Notes: generated by a model not told the origin, from the letters alone. A stretch of 64,000 bases of DNA from Desulfobacterales bacterium (GCA_015231595.1 JADGBH010000003.1:52569-116568), one strand, 5' to 3'; counted from the first letter of the stretch, positions 25,136 to 34,127 are shown. Program-made: numbers and translations.

Positions 25136-25783
25136 ATGCCTACTGCCCTTCAAAAGGCTCGCCAAGACCCAGAATCAATGAAAGCAAGAATTCTATCTGC
25201 TGCTCGCAAGCTTTTCAGCGAATACGGTTATGACAGCACCACCACAAGGATGATTGCAAAAGAAGTAGGAATTGACATCTCAACCTTGTATTACCATTGG
25301 GGCGAAAAACGAGATCTTTATGAAGCTGTATTAATTGATATTGATGATGAAATACGTGCTAAATTAAAAGAGATCGAAAAAATCGCCCGCGGAAAACCAG
25401 TTGATTTTCGTCTTAATGTTGCTATTGATACTATGTGTAACTACTTTTTCGAAAAACCTGAAGCCTCAAATATCATTTTCTTTCAATATTTCGGTAAAAC
25501 TAAATTTGAATCAGATGCGGATAATTCTCTTTCCGAGTATATTTCCAATGTTGCTGTAGCAATGGGTCTTGCTTTAGATAAGCAGAATATCACGCCTCAT
25601 GCAAAAGCAAGAGTTGCTGTGGTTTATTTAACAATGCTTAATTTTTTTTCTGGTGAACATTTCTTAAGACCTCTTCTTAATCTTTCTCGCGATGAATATC
25701 TCAAAGTTATAAAGGAGACCTTAAGGTTTATATTAATTCCAGCTTTTGTAAACAAGCCTTCCCAACAAAATGAAGAACTTTAG
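25136..25783 (+). CDS. TetR-family transcriptional regulator
   Basis: The 215-residue protein has the TetR helix-turn-helix at its N-terminus (ILSAARKLFSEYGYDSTTTR, MIAKEVGIDISTLYYHWGEK) and an all-helical ligand domain. The start is at 25136, where AAGGAG lies 6 nt upstream; the frame is open from 25040, but that extension has no ribosome site. The gene is 29 nt upstream of the multifunctional beta-oxidation gene and is probably the local repressor of the cluster to 34057, responding to an acyl-CoA as FadR/PsrA-like TetR proteins do. The effector is an inference. Confidence 0.9.
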   Translation: MPTALQKARQDPESMKARILSAARKLFSEYGYDSTTTRMIAKEVGIDISTLYYHWGEKRDLYEAVLIDIDDEIRAKLKEIEKIARGKPVDFRLNVAIDTMCNYFFEKPEASNIIFFQYFGKTKFESDADNSLSEYISNVAVAMGLALDKQNITPHAKARVAVVYLTMLNFFSGEHFLRPLLNLSRDEYLKVIKETLRFILIPAFVNKPSQQNEEL

Positions 25784-25812
25784 CTAATTATTTTTTTTTA
25801 ATAGGGGGTATT

Positions 25813-27915
25813 ATGGCCTTAAACCTTAACGCATTGGGTAAAAAAATCGGCCCAATCACAAAGGATTACAACTGGAAAGACGCTGCTCTTTATGCTCTTG
25901 GCGTTGGATCAGGATTTTCAAACCTTGAATACTGCTATGAAAAAGATTTAAAAGTCTTACCGAGCTTTTCCATTGCAGCTACCATTGATTTTTTAAACCA
26001 GGCAGGATCTGAAGCAAACATTAATCTTGCAGGAATACTTCATGGAGAACAAGAATTAATATTCCATAATCCAATTCCTTCTGAAGGAAAATTAATAACA
26101 GAAGGAAAAATAATCAATTATTATGATAAGGGGGATAAAGGCGCTCTTGTTGTTGCTAAAAGCGATACTTACCATTCAAACGGCCAAAAATTATTCACAG
26201 GAATTATAACTTTATTCGCAAGACTTGACGGTAATTTTGGAGGTGAGCCTGCTCCAAAGAAAAAAATTGATTTTCCAGATCGAGAGCCAGATATTACAGT
26301 AGAAGAATCACCATCTGCAGATCAACCTTTAATTTATCGCCTTTCAGGAGATTATTTTCCATTACACGTTGACCCTGAATTTGCAAAGCGTTCAGGCTTT
26401 GAGCATCCGATTATGCACGGACTTTGCACCCATGGTTATGCCACAAGAGTTCTTATAAATTCCCTTATACCCGGTAAGCCTGAACTTGTTAGAAGAATTG
26501 ATTGTAGATTTTCAAAAACTCTTTACCCTGGAGATTCAATAAAAATTCTTATTTGGAAAATATCAGAAGGAAAAGCTGTATGGAAAGTTATAAATCAAAA
26601 AACAAATGATACAGTAATTGACAACGGTATTTTTGAATACGGACAAGTAAAAAAAGAAGAAATAAGATTTGACGGTCGTGTTGCTATCATTACTGGTGCT
26701 GGTGGAGGACTCGGGAAAACTTATGCCCTTGAACTTGCACGGCGAGGTGCAAAAGTAGTTATCAATGATTTTGGAGGTGCGCGAGACGGTTCTGGAACAT
26801 TAAATTCTACTCCCGCTGATAAAGTAGTTGATGAAATTAAAGCTTTAGGTGGTGAAGCTGTTGCAAACTATGATAATGTTGCGACTGTTGAAGGTGGTGC
26901 AAATATAGTTAAAACAGCGATAGACGCTTTTGGAACAGTTGATATCCTTATTAATAATGCCGGTATTTTAAGAGATAAATCCTTTATTAAAATGGATCCT
27001 GAAAATTGGCAAATGGTTCTTGATGTACATTTAAACGGAGCATATAACGTTACAAAACCAGCTTTTCAAATTATGAAAGAAAAAGGCTACGGAAGAATTA
27101 TAATGACAACATCTGCAGCAGGTCTTTATGGCAATTTCGGCCAAACAAATTATAGTTCTGCAAAAATGGCTCTTATAGGATTTATGCATTCTTTAAAGCT
27201 CGAAGGTGCAAAATATAATGTTAAAATAAACACAATAGCTCCTTTAGCTGCATCTCGATTAACTGAAGATTTTCTTCCTCCAGACGTATTTCAAAAAATG
27301 AAGCCTGAATTTGTATGCCCTCTCGTATTGTATCTTTGTTCGGAAAAATGCCCGGTAACAGGAAATATCTACAATGCAGGTATGGGATATTATAATCGCG
27401 CTGCCATAGTTACTGGTAAAGGTTCTGTTATACGAGGTAAAGAAGAATACCCAACTGTTGAATTAATAAAATCTAAAAAAGATTCATTATTTTCCCTTAA
27501 AGACGGCAAAGAATATTTACATTTGAACGAAATTCTTGGTGATATATTCGCTGCTTTTAAAGCTCCAGCTAAGCAAGAATCGGAATCAAAAGCATTTGCT
27601 TCTCCAGCCGAAATTTTTGAAAAAATGTCATCAGCATTTAAAAAAGATGCTGCTGCAGGAGTTGACGTTTCATTCCAATATATAATTTCAGGAAAACAAG
27701 GTGGAGATTGGTATTGTGTAGTTAAAGATAATGAGTGTTCTGTTAAAGCAGGAAAACTTGATAAAGCTGTATGTACTCTCAAAATAGGAGATTCTGATTT
27801 TATTGATATGATGAGCGGAAAACTACCTCCAATGAAGGCTTATACATCCGGTAAGCTTAAAATTGAAGGAGATATAATGAAGTCTCAGCTTATTGAAAAA
27901 CTTTTTAAAATTTAA
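25813..27915 (+). CDS. Multifunctional beta-oxidation protein: MaoC hydratase, SDR dehydrogenase, SCP2
   Basis: The 700-residue protein has three parts. Residues 1-285 are a double hot-dog enoyl-CoA hydratase 2 (LSGDYFPLHVDPEFAKRSGF, IMHGLCTHGY). Residues 287-560 are a short-chain dehydrogenase (TGAGGGLGKTYALELARRGA, NNAGILRDK, YSSAKM). Residues 590-700 are an SCP2 sterol-carrier domain. These are the parts of the eukaryotic peroxisomal MFE-2, but in the order hydratase-SDR-SCP2. It should hydrate a 2-enoyl-CoA and oxidise the R-3-hydroxyacyl-CoA. In the hydratase motif GDxNPLH, Asn is replaced by Phe182, while Asp180 and His185 remain. It has GGGGG before its ATG. The SDR domain is very similar to that of the next gene. 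Confidence 0.88.
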   Translation: MALNLNALGKKIGPITKDYNWKDAALYALGVGSGFSNLEYCYEKDLKVLPSFSIAATIDFLNQAGSEANINLAGILHGEQELIFHNPIPSEGKLITEGKIINYYDKGDKGALVVAKSDTYHSNGQKLFTGIITLFARLDGNFGGEPAPKKKIDFPDREPDITVEESPSADQPLIYRLSGDYFPLHVDPEFAKRSGFEHPIMHGLCTHGYATRVLINSLIPGKPELVRRIDCRFSKTLYPGDSIKILIWKISEGKAVWKVINQKTNDTVIDNGIFEYGQVKKEEIRFDGRVAIITGAGGGLGKTYALELARRGAKVVINDFGGARDGSGTLNSTPADKVVDEIKALGGEAVANYDNVATVEGGANIVKTAIDAFGTVDILINNAGILRDKSFIKMDPENWQMVLDVHLNGAYNVTKPAFQIMKEKGYGRIIMTTSAAGLYGNFGQTNYSSAKMALIGFMHSLKLEGAKYNVKINTIAPLAASRLTEDFLPPDVFQKMKPEFVCPLVLYLCSEKCPVTGNIYNAGMGYYNRAAIVTGKGSVIRGKEEYPTVELIKSKKDSLFSLKDGKEYLHLNEILGDIFAAFKAPAKQESESKAFASPAEIFEKMSSAFKKDAAAGVDVSFQYIISGKQGGDWYCVVKDNECSVKAGKLDKAVCTLKIGDSDFIDMMSGKLPPMKAYTSGKLKIEGDIMKSQLIEKLFKI

Positions 27916-27968
27916 CTTAAAAGGCATAAAGAACTAAAATTTTAACAGAAAATAAAGGGAGAACCAAA

Positions 27969-30347
27969 ATGATTGGTATCACTTCTTATGGGGCATATAT
28001 ACCGAAATTAAGATTAAGCAGAATGTCTATATTCCAAAACATGGGATGGTTTGCTCCGGCCATAATCACTGTTGCCCAAGGTGAAAGGTCGATGTGCAAC
28101 TGGGATGAAGACTCAATAACTATGGCTGTGGCCGCTGGCCAAGACTGTATTATTGGCCAAGATAAAGCAAAAATCGAAGCTTTATACATGGCATCAACAA
28201 CTATGCCTTTTGCCGATAGACAAAATGCAGGTATAGTGTCAACAGCGTTAAATTTAAAAGAAACCATTCTAACTTCAGATTTTACAGCTTCTCAAAAAGC
28301 AGGAACTACAGCCTTATTAACAGCTCTTGAAGTTGCAAAAGGCGGAGACAGAAACAATATTCTTGTAGTTGCCGCAGATAAAAGAGAAACAAAAGCAGCA
28401 TATTTTTATGAAATGTGGTTTGGCGATGGTGCTGCTGCTCTTACTGTTGGCAGTGAGGATGTAATAGCCGAATTTAAAGGCTCATATTCTGTTTCATGCG
28501 ATTTTGTAGACCACTATAGAGGCAGCTTAAATAAGTTTGATTATATGTGGGAAGAAAGATGGATACGGGACGAAGGTTATTCAAAAATTATCCCTAAAGC
28601 CGTTAAAGGTCTTATGGATAAGCTTGGAATTACAATCGAACAAGTAGATAAAATTGTATTTCCATGTATTTTTAAAGCTGAATACGGCAAAATTGGAAAA
28701 ATACTCGGAGCTACCAAAGAAAAAATTGTTGATAACATGCATGAAGTTTGCGGTGAAACTGGGACGGCTCATCCGCTGTTAATGTTTGCTAATGTTCTTG
28801 AAAAATCAAAGCCTGGAGATAGAATTATTTTAGCGGGTTTTGGACAAGGATGTAATGCTTTTTATTTTCAAGTAACAGAAAATATTAAAAAATTAGCAAA
28901 AAGAAACGGAGTTTCTGGCTCTTTACGGCATAAAGAAATAACCGAAAATTATACAAAATGGTTAAGATTTAGAGAATTAATTTCAACAGAAATGGGTATA
29001 AGAGCAGAAGTCCCTTCTCAAGTAGCAATGACAGTTCATTGGCGTAATCGAAATATGATTCTTGGACTTGTCGGAGGCAAATGTAAGGTTTGCGGAACAC
29101 CTCAATTTCCAAAGCTTGATATTTGTGTTAATCCTAAATGTGGCGCTCATCACAGCCAAGATGACTATGAATTTTCAAATGTTCCAGCAAAAATAAAAAC
29201 TTTTACAGGTGACATGCTTGCAGTTTCCGTTGATCCTCCCCATAAATACGGAATGGTTCAATTTGAAGGTGGCGGCAGGTTTATGGCTGATTTTACTGAT
29301 TGTAAGCTTGAAGAGTTAAAAGTCGGTCTTGAAATGAAGATGGTCTTCAGAAGAAGGGTTGAAGACAAAGTTAGAGGAATTATTACATATTTCTGGAAAG
29401 CAACTCCTGTTCCTGGCGCTATTGAAAAATTAAATCAAATTAGCTTTGACGGAAGAGTTGCGATTGTAACAGGCGCTGGAGGCGGTCTTGGCAAAGTATA
29501 TGCTATAGAGCTTGCAAAACGAGGCGCAAAAGTTGTTGTAAATGACTTAGGTGGCTCACGAGACGGAGCATCTGGAACATCTGCATCCCCTGCCGACAAA
29601 GTCGTAGAAGAAATTAAAAGTTTTGGAGGCGAAGCTGTTGCTAATTATGATAATGTTGCTACTCCAGAAGGAGGCGAAAATATTGTAAAAACAGCAATTG
29701 ATGCTTTTGGCAAAGTCGATATTGTTATTAATAACGCTGGAATATTAAGAGATAAAACATTACTTAAAATGGAGCCTGAGTCATGGAATTCAGTAATAAA
29801 AGTACACTTAAATGGCGCATATAATGTGACAAAACCTGCATTTAAAATAATGCGTGAGCAAGGTTACGGCAGAATAATTATGACTACTTCCGCTGCTGGG
29901 CTTTATGGAAATTTTGGTCAAACAAATTACGCCGCTGCCAAAATGGGTCTTGTTGGATTTATGAATTCCCTTAAAGTTGAAGGTGCAAAATATAATATCA
30001 AGGTAAATACCGTTGCTCCATTAGCTGCTTCAAGGCTTACAGAGGATATTATGCCGCCTGAAATTTTCGATAAAATGAAACCTGAATTTGTTTCGCCTAT
30101 AGTGTTATATCTTTGCAGCGAAGAATGTGCTGAAACAGGTGAAATTTTTAATGCTGGTATGGGTTATTTCAATAGAGTGGCTGTACTAACTGGAAAAGGA
30201 ACTATGCTCGGAGAGCCCAATAATCCCCCAACTTTAGAAATGATTCATGAAAATTGGGATAAAATCAATTCGATGGATGGTGCAAAAGAAATAATGGATT
30301 TAAATACGGCTGTTACTGAATTTATATCTATTGCGTCATCAAAATAA
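27969..30347 (+). CDS. Fusion of HMG-CoA-synthase-like, DUF35 Zn-ribbon/OB and SDR domains
   Basis: The 792-residue protein begins with a thiolase-fold, HMG-CoA-synthase-like domain (1 to about 335: ITSYGAYIPKLRLSR, GDGAAALTVGSEDV, GETGTAHPLLMFANVLE). The usual catalytic Cys segment (FACKAGT-like) reads FTASQKAGTTAL with Gln109 in its place. Next comes a DUF35 module (about 360-485) with the zinc ribbon CKVCGTPQFPKLDICVNPKC and an OB fold. From about 493 there is an SDR (TGAGGGLGKVYAIELAKRGA, NNAGILRDK, YAAAKM). Zn-ribbon DUF35 proteins bridge thiolase and HMG-CoA synthase in archaea, and the thiolase BbsAB has a related subunit. The thiolase gene follows, so this protein may be its partner plus the preceding dehydrogenase. 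Domain limits are approximate. Confidence 0.85.
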   Translation: MIGITSYGAYIPKLRLSRMSIFQNMGWFAPAIITVAQGERSMCNWDEDSITMAVAAGQDCIIGQDKAKIEALYMASTTMPFADRQNAGIVSTALNLKETILTSDFTASQKAGTTALLTALEVAKGGDRNNILVVAADKRETKAAYFYEMWFGDGAAALTVGSEDVIAEFKGSYSVSCDFVDHYRGSLNKFDYMWEERWIRDEGYSKIIPKAVKGLMDKLGITIEQVDKIVFPCIFKAEYGKIGKILGATKEKIVDNMHEVCGETGTAHPLLMFANVLEKSKPGDRIILAGFGQGCNAFYFQVTENIKKLAKRNGVSGSLRHKEITENYTKWLRFRELISTEMGIRAEVPSQVAMTVHWRNRNMILGLVGGKCKVCGTPQFPKLDICVNPKCGAHHSQDDYEFSNVPAKIKTFTGDMLAVSVDPPHKYGMVQFEGGGRFMADFTDCKLEELKVGLEMKMVFRRRVEDKVRGIITYFWKATPVPGAIEKLNQISFDGRVAIVTGAGGGLGKVYAIELAKRGAKVVVNDLGGSRDGASGTSASPADKVVEEIKSFGGEAVANYDNVATPEGGENIVKTAIDAFGKVDIVINNAGILRDKTLLKMEPESWNSVIKVHLNGAYNVTKPAFKIMREQGYGRIIMTTSAAGLYGNFGQTNYAAAKMGLVGFMNSLKVEGAKYNIKVNTVAPLAASRLTEDIMPPEIFDKMKPEFVSPIVLYLCSEECAETGEIFNAGMGYFNRVAVLTGKGTMLGEPNNPPTLEMIHENWDKINSMDGAKEIMDLNTAVTEFISIASSK

Positions 30348-30360
30348 ATCGTCTTTATTA

Positions 30361-30550
30361 TGAGAGAAGCCGGGCCGTGAGTTCCCCTCTCCCTTGACGG
30401 GAGAGGGTAGCTCGTCATTCCCGCGAAGGCGGGAATCCAGATTTACGCTATTCTGGATTCCGGATTAAAATTGAAAAATATTCATTTTTCAATTTTCTCC
30501 GGAATGACGCGCTACAACAAATAAGATGCTTTAGAACTTAACAGCTCTGT
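30361..30550. repeat. Composite palindrome cluster between the fusion gene and the thiolase gene
   Basis: Several stem-loops are nested here. CCCTCTCCC pairs with GGGAGAGGG (30385-30407). ATTCCCGCGAAGGCGGGAAT follows at about 30417. A GGAATCCAG/CTGGATTCC pair comes next, then a perfect 13-bp hairpin (30467-30496). The set is bounded by CGTCATTCC and GGAATGACG. It ends in AGAACTTAACAGCTCTG, one base off the family B terminus, so a decayed family B element may have been invaded by others. Confidence 0.6.
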
Positions 30551-30622
30551 CCCATTATGACGAAGGAAATGTCGGAATTGAAAATCAAAGTAAAAATAAA
30601 ATTTAACAGGAGGAAATAAGCC

Positions 30623-31831
30623 ATGGCTACAGGCATAAGAGATAAAGTTGTAATTCTCGGAATGGGTTGTACTCGTTTTGGAGAAAGATGGGAAGCAGGC
30701 GCCGAGGAATTAATGGTCGAAGCTTTTGAAGAATGTTTAAAGGACGCTGGAATAGAAAAAAAACATATTGATGCTGCTTGGTTCGGATCCTGTATGGATG
30801 AAGTTAATGTTGGCAAGACCGCTATGCCTCTATCTGTTACCCTTAGGTTGCCCATGATACCAGTTACACGAGTTGAAAATTATTGCGCTACAGGATCAGA
30901 AGCTTTTAGAGGAGCTGTTTATGGCGTCGCTTCCGGAGCGTATGATATTTGTTTAGCTCTTGGTGTAGAAAAACTTAAAGACACAGGTTATGGTGGCTTG
31001 CCAGCCGCTGGTTCTGGAGCAGGAAGTCTTACATGGCTATGGTGGCCTAATTTATCAGCTCCGGGTTCTTTTGCTCAACTTGCAAGTGCATATTGTTCAA
31101 AATATAAAATTTCCGAAAAGGATTTAAAACGAGCAATGGCTCATATTTCAGTAAAAAGTCATGCAAATGGAGCACTTAACCCTAAAGCTCATTTACGAAA
31201 ACCGATCACTGAACAGCAAGTTTTGGGATCTCCGATTATCGCACATCCACTTGGATTATTTGATTGCTGTGGTGTTAGCGATGGGTCAGCATGCGCAATT
31301 GTAACTACTCCGGAAATAGCAAAATCCCTTGGTAAAACAGACCTTGTAAGCGTAAAATCCCTTCAAGTTATTCTTAGCAGTGGAGAAGAAGCAGGATATA
31401 ACGACTGGGACGGAGATCATTTTCTTACAACGTCAAAATGCAGCACTAAAGCCTATGAAGAAGCTGGAATAAAAAATCCGAGAGAAGAAATTAGTATGAT
31501 GGAAGTTCACGATTGCTTCTCGATTACTGAGCTCGTAACTTATGAAGATTTACATATATCTCAAAGGGGAAGAGCAACATTTGATGCTATGGATGGATTT
31601 TATGATTTAAACGGAAAGCTCCCTTGTCAATCTGACGGAGGACTTAAATGTTTCGGACATCCGATAGGCGCTTCTGGTTTAAGAATGCTTTATGAAATGT
31701 ATCTTCAACTCCTTGGCAAAGCTGGGGAAAGACAGATAAAAGATCCTCGTTTTGGGCTTACTCATAATCTTGGAGGCTTTCCATTCCAGAATATATGCAG
31801 TATTTCTATAGTTGGAAAATACGAAAATTAA
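30623..31831 (+). CDS. Thiolase of the SCP-x type (acetyl-CoA acyltransferase)
   Basis: The 402-residue cytosolic protein is a thiolase of the sterol-carrier-protein-x subfamily. Catalytic residues are visible: the nucleophilic Cys in VENYCATGSEAFRGAV (about residue 90), a conserved MEVHDCFSITELVTYEDL, and GGLKCFGHPIGASGLRM near the C-terminus. It would cleave a 3-ketoacyl-CoA to acetyl-CoA and a shortened acyl-CoA, the final step of a beta-oxidation round. It follows the DUF35-containing fusion gene and probably forms a complex with its zinc-ribbon part. AGGAGG precedes the ATG. The repeat cluster upstream (30361-30550) may separate its transcript from the previous gene. Confidence 0.9.
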   Translation: MATGIRDKVVILGMGCTRFGERWEAGAEELMVEAFEECLKDAGIEKKHIDAAWFGSCMDEVNVGKTAMPLSVTLRLPMIPVTRVENYCATGSEAFRGAVYGVASGAYDICLALGVEKLKDTGYGGLPAAGSGAGSLTWLWWPNLSAPGSFAQLASAYCSKYKISEKDLKRAMAHISVKSHANGALNPKAHLRKPITEQQVLGSPIIAHPLGLFDCCGVSDGSACAIVTTPEIAKSLGKTDLVSVKSLQVILSSGEEAGYNDWDGDHFLTTSKCSTKAYEEAGIKNPREEISMMEVHDCFSITELVTYEDLHISQRGRATFDAMDGFYDLNGKLPCQSDGGLKCFGHPIGASGLRMLYEMYLQLLGKAGERQIKDPRFGLTHNLGGFPFQNICSISIVGKYEN

Positions 31832-31841
31832 TTGTTTTTTT

Positions 31842-31888
31842 AAGATTTGACGACTTTTTTAAAAGTTGTCAAATCTTTTATATTTTTT
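31842..31888 (+). terminator. Probable intrinsic terminator after the thiolase gene
   Basis: A 17-bp stem (AAGATTTGACGACTTTT against AAAAGTTGTCAAATCTT, one G-T pair) with a minimal loop is followed by TTATATTTTTT. It lies between thiolase and acyl-CoA dehydrogenase genes on the same strand, so it may reduce rather than stop readthrough, or a second promoter may exist. Confidence 0.7.
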
Positions 31889-31900
31889 AGGAGGATATAA

Positions 31901-33043
31901 ATGAATATTCTGCAATATTCGGAAGAGCATAATGAATTTAGAGCAAGATTGCAGTCTTTTTTGGAAAAAGAAGTAATTCCTTTTGTTGATGAATGGGAAA
32001 AAGATAAGATAATTCCAAGAGATATTTGGCGAAAAATGGGTAAAGCAGGTTTTTTATGTCCATTAGTACCAAAAGAATACGGAGGAATTGGAGGCGATTT
32101 TTTACATTCTGCGATTGTGTCTGAAGAACTTGCAAAAACAAATCACTGCGGTCTTAGCGCATCATTGCATAGTGATATAATAGTTCCTTATATCTTATCT
32201 TACGGAACAGAAGAACAAAAACAAAAATATATACCGGGCTGCGTTTCAGGCGATATTGTAACTGCTGTTGCAATGACTGAGCCTTCCGCTGGAAGTGATT
32301 TAGCGTCTATGGTTACTGTTGCTGTTGAAGATGGAGATAATATAGTTATTTCCGGCTCAAAAACTTTTATTTCAAATGGAATATATTCTGATTTAGTAAT
32401 TTTAGCGGCAAAAGACGAAGGAATCGATGACCCCCATAGGGCTATTTCCTTATATCTTGTTGAAAAAGATACTCCTGGATTTAAAAAAGGGAAAAAGCTT
32501 GATAAAATGGGCTTTTACAGTCAAGATACCTCTGAATTATTTTTTTCAAACTGTGTAATACCTAAAACAAATCGTTTAGGCGAAAAAGGCATGGGCTTTT
32601 TAATGCTGATGTCAAAACTCCAGCAAGAACGCCTTGTAGTTACAATGGGAGCAATATTTGGATCTGAATTTGCCCTAAATTGGACAATTGACTATTGCAA
32701 AAAAAACTTTGAGGGAAGAAAGCCAATTTCAAAATATCAGGCAAATCAGTTCACACTTGTGGAATTAATGACTCAAGTTAAAATAGGAAAAGTTTTTGTA
32801 GAAAAATTAATTTCAGAACACATGGAAGGCAAAAATGTTGTAGTTGAAACTTCAATGGCAAAATATTGGACTACTGATTTATTAAAAAATTTAACTGATA
32901 AATGCCTTGATCTTATTGGCGATTTTGCAACATTAGAAAAATGTCCAATAGCAAGGGGTTTTAGAGATGCGAGGGTTATGCCTATATTTGCAGGAACAAA
33001 TGAAATAATGAAGAGTATAGCTGCAAAATTTATGGGACTTTAA
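31901..33043 (+). CDS. Acyl-CoA dehydrogenase
   Basis: The 380-residue flavoprotein has the acyl-CoA dehydrogenase signatures MTEPSAGSDLASM (FAD and substrate contact) and FAGTNEIMKSIAAKFMG at the C-terminus. The C-terminal position where MCAD has its catalytic Glu is Ala (FAG), while LQQERLVVTMGAIFGSEFAL in helix G keeps the Glu used by long-chain and isovaleryl-CoA dehydrogenases, so it belongs to that type. It makes the 2-enoyl-CoA that the MaoC hydratase would take, passing electrons to ETF; no ETF genes are in the window. AGGAGG lies just upstream of the ATG. Confidence 0.92.
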   Translation: MNILQYSEEHNEFRARLQSFLEKEVIPFVDEWEKDKIIPRDIWRKMGKAGFLCPLVPKEYGGIGGDFLHSAIVSEELAKTNHCGLSASLHSDIIVPYILSYGTEEQKQKYIPGCVSGDIVTAVAMTEPSAGSDLASMVTVAVEDGDNIVISGSKTFISNGIYSDLVILAAKDEGIDDPHRAISLYLVEKDTPGFKKGKKLDKMGFYSQDTSELFFSNCVIPKTNRLGEKGMGFLMLMSKLQQERLVVTMGAIFGSEFALNWTIDYCKKNFEGRKPISKYQANQFTLVELMTQVKIGKVFVEKLISEHMEGKNVVVETSMAKYWTTDLLKNLTDKCLDLIGDFATLEKCPIARGFRDARVMPIFAGTNEIMKSIAAKFMGL

Positions 33044-33088
33044 TCGAATTGCGAATTGTAAATCTAAAAAAATTATGGGGAGAATAGT

Positions 33089-34057
33089 ATGTTTAAGACT
33101 AAAATAACTGAAATGTTAGGAATAAAATATCCGATAATAGGCGGGACAATGATGTGGATTTCAGATGCACCTTTTACTGCCGCTATTTCAGAAGCTGGAG
33201 GACTTGGAGTTCTCGCTTCAGCCAATTATAAGACTAAACCAGAATTTAGTGATGCTATAGATAAATTAAAAGATTTAACTGACAAACCTTTTGCTGTAAA
33301 TATTAATCTTTTTCCTTCCTTAAGACCTATTGACAACAACGAATATGTTGATGTTTTAATAAAAAAAGGAGTTAAAATTGTTGAAACTTCTGGTCATTCA
33401 GCGCCAGTTGATTTATGTGCAAAATTTAAAGAAGCTGGTATGACTTGGATTCATAAATGTGTTGGAATTAAATATGCACTTAAAGTAAAGGCTCTTGGAG
33501 CTGATATCATAACTGTAGTCGGATATGAAAATGGCGGAGCAACTGGTAAACTTGATATTGGCACTATAGTTCTTGTTCCTGTTGTAAAAGACGCTGTTGG
33601 TCTTCCGATTATTGGAGGCGGTGGCGTATCAGATGGAAGGGGATTAGTCGCGGTTCTCTCATTAGGAGCGGATGCAGTTATAATCGGAACTAGGCTTTTA
33701 TTAACAAAAGAATGTCCTATACATGATAATTTAAAACAAGCATTATTAAACGCATCAGAGCTTGATACTATGCTTATAATGAGATCTTTTGATGCAACTC
33801 ATCGAGTTCTTACCAACACTGCTGCAAAAAAATGTTCTGAATTAGAAACTTCTAAAGCAGACCTTAACGAAATTTTTAAAGTTGTGTCAGGCGAACGGGC
33901 TAAAAGCATGTATGATCATGGAGATATAAATGAAGGCATTGTTGCATGCGGGCAAGGCATAGGCTTAATTCATGATATACCTTCGATGAAAGAGCTTTTT
34001 GATTCAATCATGGTTCAAGCTGAAAAAGTAGTCACAGGATTATCTAAAACAGACTAA
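33089..34057 (+). CDS. Nitronate-monooxygenase/FabK-like FMN protein lacking the usual His
   Basis: The 322-residue TIM-barrel protein belongs to the 2-nitropropane dioxygenase family. It shows AISEAGGLGVLAS near the N-terminus and the FMN-phosphate site IIGGGGVSDGRGLVAVLSLGADAVIIGTRLL. In nitronate monooxygenases and FabK the catalytic motif is GxExGGHxG; here it is GYENGGATG, with Ala151 where His is expected, so those activities are doubtful. Its place at the end of the acyl-CoA cluster suggests an enoyl-CoA or related redox function. The ATG has GGGGAG upstream. A stem-loop after the gene (34086-34116) probably ends the transcript. Confidence 0.85.
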   Translation: MFKTKITEMLGIKYPIIGGTMMWISDAPFTAAISEAGGLGVLASANYKTKPEFSDAIDKLKDLTDKPFAVNINLFPSLRPIDNNEYVDVLIKKGVKIVETSGHSAPVDLCAKFKEAGMTWIHKCVGIKYALKVKALGADIITVVGYENGGATGKLDIGTIVLVPVVKDAVGLPIIGGGGVSDGRGLVAVLSLGADAVIIGTRLLLTKECPIHDNLKQALLNASELDTMLIMRSFDATHRVLTNTAAKKCSELETSKADLNEIFKVVSGERAKSMYDHGDINEGIVACGQGIGLIHDIPSMKELFDSIMVQAEKVVTGLSKTD

Positions 34058-34085
34058 GGCTAATCCAAAAATTGTGAGGTTTATA

Positions 34086-34116
34086 ATTTAGGCAGATATA
34101 GAAAGTCTGCCTAAAT
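34086..34116. terminator. Bidirectional stem-loop between convergent genes
   Basis: ATTTAGGCAGA and TCTGCCTAAAT are perfect 11-bp arms around a 9-base loop, 28 nt after the flavoprotein stop and 12 nt before the end of the Uma2 gene on the opposite strand. The position suits a terminator used from both sides. Confidence 0.65.
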
Positions 34117-34127
34117 CAATATTACGT

